64,000 nucleotides of DNA, from assembly GCA_934754775.1 (NCBI GenBank), contig CAKVIM010000002.1, positions 62,001 through 126,000 on the forward strand. The letters run 5' to 3'. The translations under genes and the position numbers were made by a program. The number at the start of each line of letters is the position of its first letter. The stretch's first letter is position 1. The notes under the pieces are model-generated. The model saw only the letters and a list, made by a program, of their open reading frames with translations, ran no database searches and was not told where the DNA came from. This DNA comes from an uncultured Candidatus Melainabacteria bacterium (GTDB taxonomy: Bacteria > Cyanobacteriota > Vampirovibrionia > Gastranaerophilales > Gastranaerophilaceae). This document shows positions 8,843-16,749 of the stretch, piece by piece.

Positions 8843-10231
8843 TTAAACTGAAGCCATTTTTTCTTGAAGGGTGTGAGCAGATTCTTCATAACCGGCTCTA
8901 CCCATTAGGGCGTAAGTATAATTCTTTGCCTGTTCAACCCCAGGTTGGTTAAACGTATTAATATTATATAATTCACCAGCGATTGCAGTCTGAACTTCCA
9001 ACATATAAAGCAATTGAGCGATATTGTACTCGTCAATTTTCTCTAAAGTTATCGTCATTGTAGGACGAGAATAATCAGCTAGAGCAACCCTTGTTGAATC
9101 AGCTTCTGCATTAATCAAATCGTTAATCGTTTTGCCGCCCAAATAACCAATTCCTGTGTATTCAAAAATCTTAGGGATTTCAAGCGTTGTGTCAAAGTTT
9201 TCAACACGAATAAAAGTTATCACCTTATTGTTAGGACCTTCGTTGTAAAGCTGAATTTGGGAGTGTTGGTCAGTTGCACCGACAGCCTTAACCGGAGTAG
9301 GGCCCACATTAACTTTTTCGCCGCTGTTGTTAACTTCTTTTCCTAAAGATTCTGCCCAAAGTTGAACATACCAATCAGAAACATATTTCAATCTGCTTGA
9401 ATACGGCATCATAACTGAAATATCTTTACCCTTTTTTGTATCCAAAAGATATTGAACCAATGCACCTTGAGCCGCAATATTTTGATGAATATCAGTATTT
9501 TTCAGTGCCAAATCCATGTCCTTGATACCGTTCATAATCTGGTCGATATCAAGCCCGACAAGAGCAAATGGAACAAGTCCGACAGCAGAGAATACAGAAA
9601 ATCTTCCACCTACATCATCCGGAACAACAAAAGTTTTGTACCCTTCTTGATCGGCAAGCTGTCTTAAAACGCCAACTTTTTTATCCGTAGTTGCCACAAT
9701 ATTTCTTCTGTAATTATCGCCAAGTTCTTTTTCCAAGCGGTCTTTAATTATCATATATTGTGACATCGTTTCAGCAGTAGAACCTGATTTGGTAATCACA
9801 TTTACCAAAGTTTTCTTCAAGTCCAAAATATCCAAAAGCCCATTCATTGAATCAGGGTCAATATTATCCAAAAAGAAAATACGAGGAAGCCCGTTTCTTT
9901 GCTCCGGTGCCAAAAGGTTCCAATACGGTTTCAAAAGAGCTTCTGTGACAGCCAAGCCGCCTAATGCTGAACCGCCGATACCAAGTACCAAAATATTATC
10001 AAATCTGCCTTCCACCATAGAAGCAAACTCTTTAACATACCAAACAGTTTCTTCGTTGTAGCCCAGATTCATCCATTGCAGCCATTGTCCCGGCTTATCT
10101 TTTCTTTGGTTCAAATTCTTGATTATGTCGGATATTCTATCTTTATAGTTCTCGAACTCCAAGCCGACATTCAAACCATTTTCTTCACCAATAATAGCCG
10201 AATCGATGTTTCTGCAATTTAATTTAAGCAT
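8843..10231 (-). CDS. pgi: Glucose-6-phosphate isomerase
   Basis: It interconverts glucose 6-phosphate and fructose 6-phosphate in glycolysis. The signature segments GGRFSVFSAVGLVPFAL and DQHSQIQLYNEGPNNK are present, with GIGGSALGG in the sugar-phosphate binding region. The start is set at the ATG at 10229-10231 with GGAAAGGG upstream; the longer frame would use a TTG two codons earlier. The 462-residue length matches the shorter bacterial GPI group. Confidence 0.96.
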   Translation of the reverse strand: MLKLNCRNIDSAIIGEENGLNVGLEFENYKDRISDIIKNLNQRKDKPGQWLQWMNLGYNEETVWYVKEFASMVEGRFDNILVLGIGGSALGGLAVTEALLKPYWNLLAPEQRNGLPRIFFLDNIDPDSMNGLLDILDLKKTLVNVITKSGSTAETMSQYMIIKDRLEKELGDNYRRNIVATTDKKVGVLRQLADQEGYKTFVVPDDVGGRFSVFSAVGLVPFALVGLDIDQIMNGIKDMDLALKNTDIHQNIAAQGALVQYLLDTKKGKDISVMMPYSSRLKYVSDWYVQLWAESLGKEVNNSGEKVNVGPTPVKAVGATDQHSQIQLYNEGPNNKVITFIRVENFDTTLEIPKIFEYTGIGYLGGKTINDLINAEADSTRVALADYSRPTMTITLEKIDEYNIAQLLYMLEVQTAIAGELYNINTFNQPGVEQAKNYTYALMGRAGYEESAHTLQEKMASV

Positions 10232-10352
10232 CCGCAACCCTTTCCATTAATAACACCCTTATTTTAATTGTACTCTTAACAATTAATTTTTCAAGAGAAA
10301 TAGTAGCGTTGCATTGTTTAGGCGATTAATAACAAATTTCAAAGATTTGTAA

Positions 10353-10358
10353 TATAAT
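10353..10358 (+). promoter_or_regulatory. -10 box 7 nt before a GTG start
   Basis: TATAAT lies 7 nt upstream of the GTG at 10366. No ribosome binding site intervenes, which suggests a leaderless transcript for the small secreted protein. Confidence 0.4.
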
Positions 10359-10365
10359 ATATGTT

Positions 10366-10701
10366 GTGAAAAATCTGTTTAAAATATTATTTATATTTTT
10401 AAGTTTTATTTTTTTGCAAGGTATCACACTGGATTTCACACCTTGCGAAGCTTCCGTTCCTTGTAATTATATCCAGAATAATTACCAGACTATCGTTTTA
10501 ACTTCGCAAAACATTAATCAAGAAATCATATTGCAAAGCTCTTCTGACAATGCTTCAGACTTTTTATCAAGCGAACATGTCGGAACCGTTAACAATACAA
10601 AATCAAATCTTTTAAGCAAATATTCACCTCTTTACAGAAGAGGAAACATTCATAATTTATCAACCTATTTAACAACAGAAGTCTCTATCAGAGCACCTTA
10701 G
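10366..10701 (+). CDS. Small secreted hypothetical protein
   Basis: A 111-residue product from a GTG start. A hydrophobic N-terminal segment (LFKILFIFLSFIFLQGITL) looks like a signal peptide or membrane anchor. The remainder is polar, Ser/Asn-rich and has two cysteines near the putative cleavage site (TPCEASVPC). I recognise no family. It is followed by an OadG-like gene 100 nt downstream that has its own ribosome binding site. Confidence 0.55.
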   Translation: MKNLFKILFIFLSFIFLQGITLDFTPCEASVPCNYIQNNYQTIVLTSQNINQEIILQSSSDNASDFLSSEHVGTVNNTKSNLLSKYSPLYRRGNIHNLSTYLTTEVSIRAP

Positions 10702-10801
10702 TGACTATTCAAAATATCTCTATTAAAAGTACAAAGACACTCTTTCTACAGGAAAGGAGCGTCTAATCGAGAAATATAGAATAGTTATAAGGAGAAAAAC
10801 A

Positions 10802-11047
10802 ATGGATTTAACGTTACTAAAAGACGGCGTTTTTGTCATGATAATCGGCATGGGAACGGTTTTTGTATTTCTAACAATAATGATTTGGGCTATGCAAATC
10901 AACAGCAAAGTTCTCAAAATCGTTAACAAGTATTTTCCGGAAGAAATTCCTGTCGAAAAATCAAACAAAAAAACTGCCAAGAAAGATGACGCAGAAATTG
11001 CAGTAGCTATTGCCTGTGCAATAGCTCGCTCTAAGCAAGTCGCTTAA
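10802..11047 (+). CDS. OadG-like (sodium-pump decarboxylase gamma-subunit family) membrane protein
   Basis: An 81-residue protein with one N-terminal membrane helix (GVFVMIIGMGTVFVFLTIMI) and a cytoplasmic tail rich in Lys and Ala, matching the gamma chains of Na+-translocating oxaloacetate/methylmalonyl-CoA decarboxylases. The conserved GMGTVFVFL motif is present. An AAGGAG ribosome binding site precedes the ATG. The alpha, beta and biotin-carrier subunits that normally accompany it are absent from this window, so it either assembles with subunits encoded elsewhere or has another role. A 39-residue membrane peptide follows 14 nt downstream. Confidence 0.75.
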   Translation: MDLTLLKDGVFVMIIGMGTVFVFLTIMIWAMQINSKVLKIVNKYFPEEIPVEKSNKKTAKKDDAEIAVAIACAIARSKQVA

Positions 11048-11061
11048 AAAAGGAGATTTTT

Positions 11062-11181
11062 ATGGAAAACGAAAACAGTAATTACAAAGAAGCACACGGC
11101 TCCGGCTTTATAAGCACAATTGTGTTTATGGTAGTTGCCGTGGGAATAATGATCGCTCTGAGGTACTTTCTACATTATTAA
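11062..11181 (+). CDS. 39-residue single-helix membrane peptide downstream of the OadG-like gene
   Basis: A short frame below the usual calling cutoff but with an AAGGAG ribosome binding site 7 nt before the ATG. The N-terminal half is polar (MENENSNYKEAHGSG) and the C-terminal half is one membrane helix (FISTIVFMVVAVGIMIAL). It is coupled to the OadG-like gene (14-nt gap) and closed by a terminator at 11208. A small accessory subunit is inferred from context only. Confidence 0.65.
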   Translation: MENENSNYKEAHGSGFISTIVFMVVAVGIMIALRYFLHY

Positions 11182-11207
11182 AATGTAATTGACCTGACAA
11201 TTTAATA

Positions 11208-11237
11208 GCGGGGATTTAATAAATCCCCGCCTTTTTT
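11208..11237 (+). terminator. Rho-independent terminator after the OadG-like operon
   Basis: A 10-bp stem GCGGGGATTT / AAATCCCCGC with a 3-nt loop, followed by a run of seven T. Confidence 0.92.
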
Positions 11238-11285
11238 TATTTTTTTTGTGCGTCAAATAACGCACCATAGCTAATTCAAATCCTA

Positions 11286-12413
11286 TTAAATTCTTGTCTT
11301 ATTTTTACCTAATTTCGCACGTTTTTTGCGTCGCATCAAATCAACAAACGCTTCCAATCTTGTTATATAACCTGCTTTACCGGTTTGTTCATCCATAATC
11401 AAGGTCAAAATCGGAATCTCGTGATCACCTCTCATTGTCGGGAAAATATTTTGTGACATAATTTCCGGCATACAAGTAAACGGAGAAATATGGATTATAC
11501 CGTCTTTTCCGTGAACATCTGCAAACACGACATCAGAAACGCACTCAAGAGCATCACCGCCAATATCACGCATCAAATAAGGTTTTGCCATTCTCTCAGC
11601 TCTTTGCAAGTGAGTTTCAGGCGGTCTAAAAGCTTTAGGGATGATTGCATCCTTCAAGAAACTTCCAACAGTCAAGCTTCTTCGTGTTTCAACACCCATC
11701 CTGCCAAGTTCACGTTCAATATTTTGGTTTGAAAATTCGTCATTAACCAAGAAAATTTCACCCGTCAAATCTACGTGCAAAACTTCTCTATTCGGATCAA
11801 TTTCAGTTTTTTCAATTTCTTTCAAAGCTTCATGATAAACGTGTTTCAAATCAAGTGTTGAATCGACTTTATCAATCATTTTCAAAGCTTTTTTATAATG
11901 TTTTTCAGCTTCGCCAAATTTAATTTCTCTTGCTCTATAGTATGATAATGCACTATCCAAATCATCAATCGCAAATATTTTTCTAATCGTAATATTGATT
12001 GCACGCATGATTAAAATCGGGTCATTTTTACCGGAAATATCTTTCAAAAATTTATACAAACCTTTAATCCCGTCGTACAAAGACAACTCAATATAATTAG
12101 CCTTATAGCCTAAATCTTTCAACGTATTTTGGATATTGTTACCGTATTCGCCAAGTCTGCAAATCCCCGGAGAAGTAATCATTGCAACATAATCAGCCCC
12201 ACCTTCAATTGCTTCAATAAAATTACCCAAAATCAGTTTATACGGCAAGCAAATAGCTTCCGGCGAATTCTTTGTCCCATATGACAATGTTTTTTTACTT
12301 GTATAAGGCGGAACATAAGGTTCTACCCCGATTTTCTTAAGTCCGGCTGCCCACGCTATTGATATTGTCCCCATATGTGGAAACGCAACTTTTATTTTTT
12401 TTGCCTTAGCCAT
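11286..12413 (-). CDS. 2-hydroxyacyl-CoA dehydratase / CoA activase-related protein
   Basis: A 375-residue cytoplasmic protein resembling the dehydratase-like half of the 'CoA-protein activase' group (COG3580/3581-type, DUF2229-related). It has conserved cysteines in contexts such as EAICLPYKLILGN, SPGICRLGEYG and HISPFTCMPEI, which could ligate an Fe-S cluster. It begins KVAFPHMGTISIAWAAGL. The ATPase activase partner is not adjacent, and a true hydroxyacyl-CoA substrate is not implied. The start has AGAGGAG upstream. Function is inferred from family resemblance and remains general. Confidence 0.7.
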   Translation of the reverse strand: MAKAKKIKVAFPHMGTISIAWAAGLKKIGVEPYVPPYTSKKTLSYGTKNSPEAICLPYKLILGNFIEAIEGGADYVAMITSPGICRLGEYGNNIQNTLKDLGYKANYIELSLYDGIKGLYKFLKDISGKNDPILIMRAINITIRKIFAIDDLDSALSYYRAREIKFGEAEKHYKKALKMIDKVDSTLDLKHVYHEALKEIEKTEIDPNREVLHVDLTGEIFLVNDEFSNQNIERELGRMGVETRRSLTVGSFLKDAIIPKAFRPPETHLQRAERMAKPYLMRDIGGDALECVSDVVFADVHGKDGIIHISPFTCMPEIMSQNIFPTMRGDHEIPILTLIMDEQTGKAGYITRLEAFVDLMRRKKRAKLGKNKTRI

Positions 12414-12465
12414 ATTATTTTACTCCTCTTTAATATTTACATTATAACTTAAAAAGATTTTGGAG

Positions 12466-12471
12466 TATAAT
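12466..12471 (+). promoter_or_regulatory. -10 box for mutL
   Basis: TATAAT 34 nt upstream of the mutL start, giving a short leader that contains the GAGGAG ribosome binding site. No strong -35 is visible. Confidence 0.45.
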
Positions 12472-12505
12472 ATTTGTTGAAGGTTAAGCTTTCAGAGGAG
12501 TTATT

Positions 12506-14299
12506 TTGGGAAGAATTATTCAACTGTCAAAAAACGTTATCAATCAGATTGCAGCCGGCGAAGTAATTGAACGCCCTTTTTCTGTTATCAAAGAGCTCGT
12601 CGAGAACTCTGTTGATGCGGGAGCTACAAGAATCGGCATTGAAGTTGCAAACGAATGCAGAAACTTGCGAGTGGCTGACAACGGCTCCGGAATTCACCCT
12701 GATGATATCATGCTTGCGTTTTCTAAGCACGCAACAAGCAAAATCTCTACAGGTGAAGATTTGTACGCCGTTAAAACAATGGGATTTAGAGGTGAAGCTC
12801 TTGCCAGCATAATCTCAATTTCAAAATTGACCTGTATTACAAGGACAAGGGATTTTGACTACGGCACAAAAGTTGAATGCGAGAATTCAGAAGTGAAAAA
12901 ATCTCAAACCGGATGTGCAGTGGGAACGATAATGGACATTAGGGATTTATTCTACAATCTTCCTGCAAGATTAAAATTTCTCAAATCTCCAAAAACAGAG
13001 TTCGCATACATTAGCGAACTTATCCAATCATTGGCTTTAGTACATCCGGATGTCGCATTTGAGCTTAAAAATAACGGCAAAGTAACCTTAAAAACGACCG
13101 GACAAAACGATTTAGCCCAAACGGTTAAAGAAATATTTTCTGACGATATCGTTAAAAATCTTCGCCCCGTGCTTAAAACAGACAAGATTTCTAACCTCAA
13201 GATTTCGGGCTTAATCAGCACACCTGACTACACAAGAGCCAGCAAAAAAGATTATTACATGTACGTAAATTCTCGTATCGTTAAATGCCCGATTTTCCAA
13301 AAATCAATCGATATGGCGTACAAAAACCTCATCGGCTCAAGATATCCGTTTATAATACTTAACCTTGAAATTCCACCTGAGGATGTGGATGTGAATGTTC
13401 ACCCGACAAAAAAAGAAGTTCGATACAAAAATCCGAACCAGATTTTCAACTTCATCCACTCTGCAATAGATATGGCACTTTCCGGTTATATAGAAAAGGC
13501 ACACGAAGCACAAATGATTCAGCAAAATGTTTTTGCAGAAGAAGCGAAAAACGTTGAACCATTAAGGGTTGTTAACGAGCCACAAATCAGCAGAACTCCG
13601 AATTTTGAGCCGCAAGTCTCAGATGATATTTATGTGGAAGAAAATACTAATATAAAAGAAGTTTTTGAGCGTCCAAAACAAGCTGAAATAAAGCAGTTTC
13701 CAAAAGTTGAGCAAGCAAAATTTGTTGCACCGACAGTTCCTGAACAAGAAGATGTTATCATCGGTCAGTACAAAAAAACCTATATCTTAATTGAGCAAGA
13801 AAACGGTTTGGAGATTGTCGATCAGCATATCGCAGAAGAAAGATATATTTACGAAAAGTTGAAAAAATCTAAAAATATTGATTGCCAACTTTTGTTTATT
13901 TCTGACGTGTTAGAAATTTCTCCGAGCGATAGAGAATTGCTTGAAGCAAACAAAGATAAACTCGCTAAATTCGGTTATGACTTGGATTTCATATCAAATC
14001 ACGAAGTAATTTTTAAAAAAGTTCCACAACTTATCTCTAAAGTTTCTCCAAAAGAAATTTTAGCCGATATTTTGGAAAACATATCAGGCGATATTGATAA
14101 TATTGAAGAAAAAATACTTATCACAACATCTTGTAAGGCAGCAGTCAAAGCGAATACATATCTTAATATGTTCCAAATGCAAGAAATAATAAGGAATTGG
14201 CGAAAATGCGAAAAACCTTTTACTTGCCCGCACGGCAGACCAATTTCTCATATTATTGAGCATAAAGATATTGCAAAATTTTTTCAAAGAACAAAATAA
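12506..14299 (+). CDS. mutL: DNA mismatch repair protein MutL (endonuclease-competent type)
   Basis: The N-terminal GHKL ATPase has motif I ENSVDAGAT, motif II DNGSGI and TMGFRGEALASI. The C-terminal domain retains the nickase motif (DQHIAEERYIYE near residues 439-450, matching DQHA-x2-E-x4-E with Ile for Ala), plus SCKAAVKA and CPHGRP zinc-site segments. This indicates a nicking MutL of the MutH-less type. The 597-residue length is usual. The start is a TTG (MGRIIQLSKNVINQIAAGEV) with a GAGGAG site 5 nt upstream. A linker of about 100 residues (340-430) is Glu/Pro-rich. No mutS lies nearby. Confidence 0.96.
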   Translation: MGRIIQLSKNVINQIAAGEVIERPFSVIKELVENSVDAGATRIGIEVANECRNLRVADNGSGIHPDDIMLAFSKHATSKISTGEDLYAVKTMGFRGEALASIISISKLTCITRTRDFDYGTKVECENSEVKKSQTGCAVGTIMDIRDLFYNLPARLKFLKSPKTEFAYISELIQSLALVHPDVAFELKNNGKVTLKTTGQNDLAQTVKEIFSDDIVKNLRPVLKTDKISNLKISGLISTPDYTRASKKDYYMYVNSRIVKCPIFQKSIDMAYKNLIGSRYPFIILNLEIPPEDVDVNVHPTKKEVRYKNPNQIFNFIHSAIDMALSGYIEKAHEAQMIQQNVFAEEAKNVEPLRVVNEPQISRTPNFEPQVSDDIYVEENTNIKEVFERPKQAEIKQFPKVEQAKFVAPTVPEQEDVIIGQYKKTYILIEQENGLEIVDQHIAEERYIYEKLKKSKNIDCQLLFISDVLEISPSDRELLEANKDKLAKFGYDLDFISNHEVIFKKVPQLISKVSPKEILADILENISGDIDNIEEKILITTSCKAAVKANTYLNMFQMQEIIRNWRKCEKPFTCPHGRPISHIIEHKDIAKFFQRTK

Positions 14300-14403
14300 A
14301 TATTATTATATGTAAATTTTTTGTTACATAAGAGCAATTTTCTTTATTTACCGGTTTTTGACTAAACAAAAGTGTAGAATAAATGTAGCGAAAGAAGGTA
14401 AAA

Positions 14404-14901
14404 ATGGACCCTATTCAAAACAACGGAATTAACAACAATTATGTTATGTCTACTCCTCAAGCAGACGTACCGCAAGAAGATTCTTCAACTATGCCAATGG
14501 TTTATGATGCAGAAATGGAAGAAAAGAAAAATGCTGCAAGCAGCGGTATCGGAATGAAAGCCTTAGGGCTTATAGCCGTAGCAGGTTTAGCTCTTTGGGG
14601 TGGCAAAGCTTGGGGTGAAGGGAGTGCTAAAAAAGCAAAAGAAGCTCTTAAAGTCGCTGAAGAAACAAAAGATAAAGCCGTAGCACAAGCAAAAAAATTA
14701 CAAGAAGCTAACGATAAAGCTTACGAAATTGCAGAGAAAAAACATATGGGACTTCTCGACCGTAAAAAAGATTTGAGAAACGATATCAAAAAAGCTTTGA
14801 GACCTGATGAAGGCGAAGCTGCAAAAACAGAAGAGGTTGTGACGACCGTTGAAGCTGTAGCAGAAAATGTTGAAAAGAAGGCTGCTGAAGAAGCTAAGTA
14901 G
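14404..14901 (+). CDS. Membrane-anchored coiled-coil hypothetical protein
   Basis: A 165-residue unknown. Residues 1-45 are polar and Asn/Gln-rich (MDPIQNNGINNNYVMS), then comes one hydrophobic segment (GMKALGLIAVAGLALWGGK), then about 80 residues of Lys/Ala/Glu-rich helix likely to form a coiled coil (KEALKVAEETKDKAVAQAKK), then an acidic tail. The AAGAAGGTAAAA before the ATG is a reasonable ribosome binding site. I assign no family. Confidence 0.65.
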   Translation: MDPIQNNGINNNYVMSTPQADVPQEDSSTMPMVYDAEMEEKKNAASSGIGMKALGLIAVAGLALWGGKAWGEGSAKKAKEALKVAEETKDKAVAQAKKLQEANDKAYEIAEKKHMGLLDRKKDLRNDIKKALRPDEGEAAKTEEVVTTVEAVAENVEKKAAEEAK

Positions 14902-14928
14902 TTCGATAGTAAAAATTTTATAAAATTA

Positions 14929-14962
14929 TTTCAAGAGCGTCCGAATTCGGACGCTCTTGAAA
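14929..14962. repeat. 34-bp perfect palindrome (possible terminator)
   Basis: TTTCAAGAGCGTCCGAA and its exact reverse complement meet without a loop. It lies 28 nt after a stop codon, where a terminator is expected, but no long T run follows. Confidence 0.7.
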
Positions 14963-14999
14963 GTTTATACATTTAACAAGCAAAATTTTGCAAAAGTTT

Positions 15000-15579
15000 A
15001 ATTACCCTACGGGGTGACACCTCACCCGCATCCGTAACTCACATTCGTTCGAACGGCTGCGACCTCTCCTGTGAGGCGAGGTTGATGCCTAACCAAATGA
15101 GCTTCCTTAGCGTATTCCCTCTCCTTACAGGAGATTTTTCGCTTCACTTTCCAACTAGTAGTTATACCTACAAGTATGAAAGCGTGGTGTAAAAGAGTGA
15201 GGTGTCAATCTGCAAGTCAATATCTAACAACTACAACCCACCCGCATCTGTAACTCGCTCCCGCTCGCACATCTGCGACCTCCCTATCTAGGGCGGTCGA
15301 CTCCACGTCGTTCAATCAATGTATCTTGCGTACTCCCTCTCCAGTTGGAGAGCGGATTTTCGGTAGGGCGTAAGCCCGTAAGGTGGAGGTCGGACGTTAC
15401 TCCGCCGACACCCCGAATAATCCAAGACAGGGGTGGGGTGAGGTTTAGCCCGCAAGGGTAAAAATTATAAACAATTTTCCACTTTCCATTTTCAATTGTC
15501 CATTCCCTACTCACTATTCACCCAATCACGCCTAACTAGTAGTTCTTAGCCAAACCAAATACATTTACCCCCCCCCACA
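15000..15579. repeat. Gene-free repeat-rich gap with two diverged copies of a ~110-bp element and a poly-C/G repeat
   Basis: The 14963-15579 gap holds no convincing gene. Two related blocks start at about 15025 and 15241. Both run CCCGCATC-GTAACTC, then CTGCGACCTC, then a CCCTCTCC-N4-GGAGA imperfect palindrome. From 15361 to 15440 there is a third block (GTAAGCCCGTAAGGTGGAGG). At 15536-15576 a reverse-oriented copy of the poly-G element found at 19.8 and 51.3 kb occurs, with nine C at 15568-15576. A 76-codon minus-strand frame (15284-15514) is repeat sequence and is not called a gene. The GC content is higher than in the flanking genes. Confidence 0.7.
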
Positions 15580-16749
15580 CTACATACGAGGTGGTGGAGT
15601 GTCATTAGTTTTCTTTTTCCCACCTTTTATGCCAACCAAAACTTTTTCGCCTTCGTGGATATTGTCCCCGATAACTTCAGTGTACGAATCATCGCTTGCA
15701 CCGGTTTTGATATCAATACGCTGCAATTTTAGCCCGTCTTTTATCCACAAGCCTTGAGTCTTATACTTCTGACCATCGGTCTTTGGCGTAAACTTAAGAG
15801 CTATATTCGGCACACAAAGCACATTTTCATTCTTTGCAGTAATAATCGAAACATTTGCTGTCATCCCCGGTTTAAGCTTCAAATCGCTATTATCAACAGT
15901 TACGATTACTGAATAAGTTACAACATTTGAAACAGTAGTCGGCGAAATTCTAACTTGCGTAACTTTGCCATAAAACTCGCTATTCGGGTACCCGTCAAGA
16001 GTATAAGTAACATCCTGTCCTTCTTTTACCTCGCCAATATCGGCCTCTGAAACATTAACTTCTATCTGCATTTTTTCCAAATCTTGTGCTATCGTAAAAA
16101 GTTCGGGAGCTTGGAAACTTGCTGCTACCGGTTGCCCTAAGTCTATTTCACGAGAAATAATCATCCCGTCAACAGGAGCGGTTATTTTTGTATAATTAAG
16201 ATTTACCAAAGATTGGTTATATTGGGCTCTCGCCTGCGTAATCTTAGCTCTAGCAGCATTCACCTGAGCCAGATCCGCTTTATAATCAGCTTCTGCCTGG
16301 TCTAATTCAGACTTCGGCACAAAACTCCTTGCATAAAGATTTTTATAACGTTTAAGCGTCTTTGCACTCATCTCATAAGCTGCTTGTTTATTAGCCAAAT
16401 CAGCTTGAGCAGAATTAACAGAAGCAAGATTCTGGTCAACCGTAGCCTGAAAAGTTCTCGGGTCAATCTCCGCAAGCAATTGTCCTTTTTTGACCACAGA
16501 GTTAAAATCGACATAAATTGCACTAATCAAACCTGAAACAGTTGAACCTACAGATACTGTGTTAACAGGGTTTATCGTACCTGAAGCCTCTACAACCTGT
16601 GTAATCGTACGTCTTTCAATAGGTGCGATTTCATATTCAACCTTGTTTTTCATCATGCCGGAAACCACCATAAACAAAACAAACACTGCCGCCACCGCAG
16701 CTGCAATATATCTTTTTTTAATCGTTTTCAATCGTTCTATAATCTTCAT
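15580..16749 (-). CDS. Periplasmic adaptor (membrane fusion) protein, MacA/HlyD family
   Basis: A 389-residue adaptor that links an inner-membrane pump to a TolC channel. It has an N-terminal membrane anchor (AAAVAAVFVLFMVVSGMM), a lipoyl-like half (VKKGQLLAEIDPRTFQA), a helical hairpin rich in Ala/Gln (QAEADYKADLAQVNAARAKI), then the beta-barrel and membrane-proximal domains (VTYSVIVTVDNSDLKLKPGM). It overlaps the upstream TolC-family gene by 4 nt (ATGA), so the two are cotranslated. The MacB-type ABC permease that normally follows is missing: a repeat-filled gap starts right after the stop codon. Confidence 0.88.
   Translation of the reverse strand: MKIIERLKTIKKRYIAAAVAAVFVLFMVVSGMMKNKVEYEIAPIERRTITQVVEASGTINPVNTVSVGSTVSGLISAIYVDFNSVVKKGQLLAEIDPRTFQATVDQNLASVNSAQADLANKQAAYEMSAKTLKRYKNLYARSFVPKSELDQAEADYKADLAQVNAARAKITQARAQYNQSLVNLNYTKITAPVDGMIISREIDLGQPVAASFQAPELFTIAQDLEKMQIEVNVSEADIGEVKEGQDVTYTLDGYPNSEFYGKVTQVRISPTTVSNVVTYSVIVTVDNSDLKLKPGMTANVSIITAKNENVLCVPNIALKFTPKTDGQKYKTQGLWIKDGLKLQRIDIKTGASDDSYTEVIGDNIHEGEKVLVGIKGGKKKTNDTPPPRM

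Noticed and set aside
15284..15514. A 76-codon minus-strand frame in the repeat gap
   Set aside because: Its sequence is repeat DNA with a palindrome and no ribosome binding site; similar translated repeats are common in intergenic regions.
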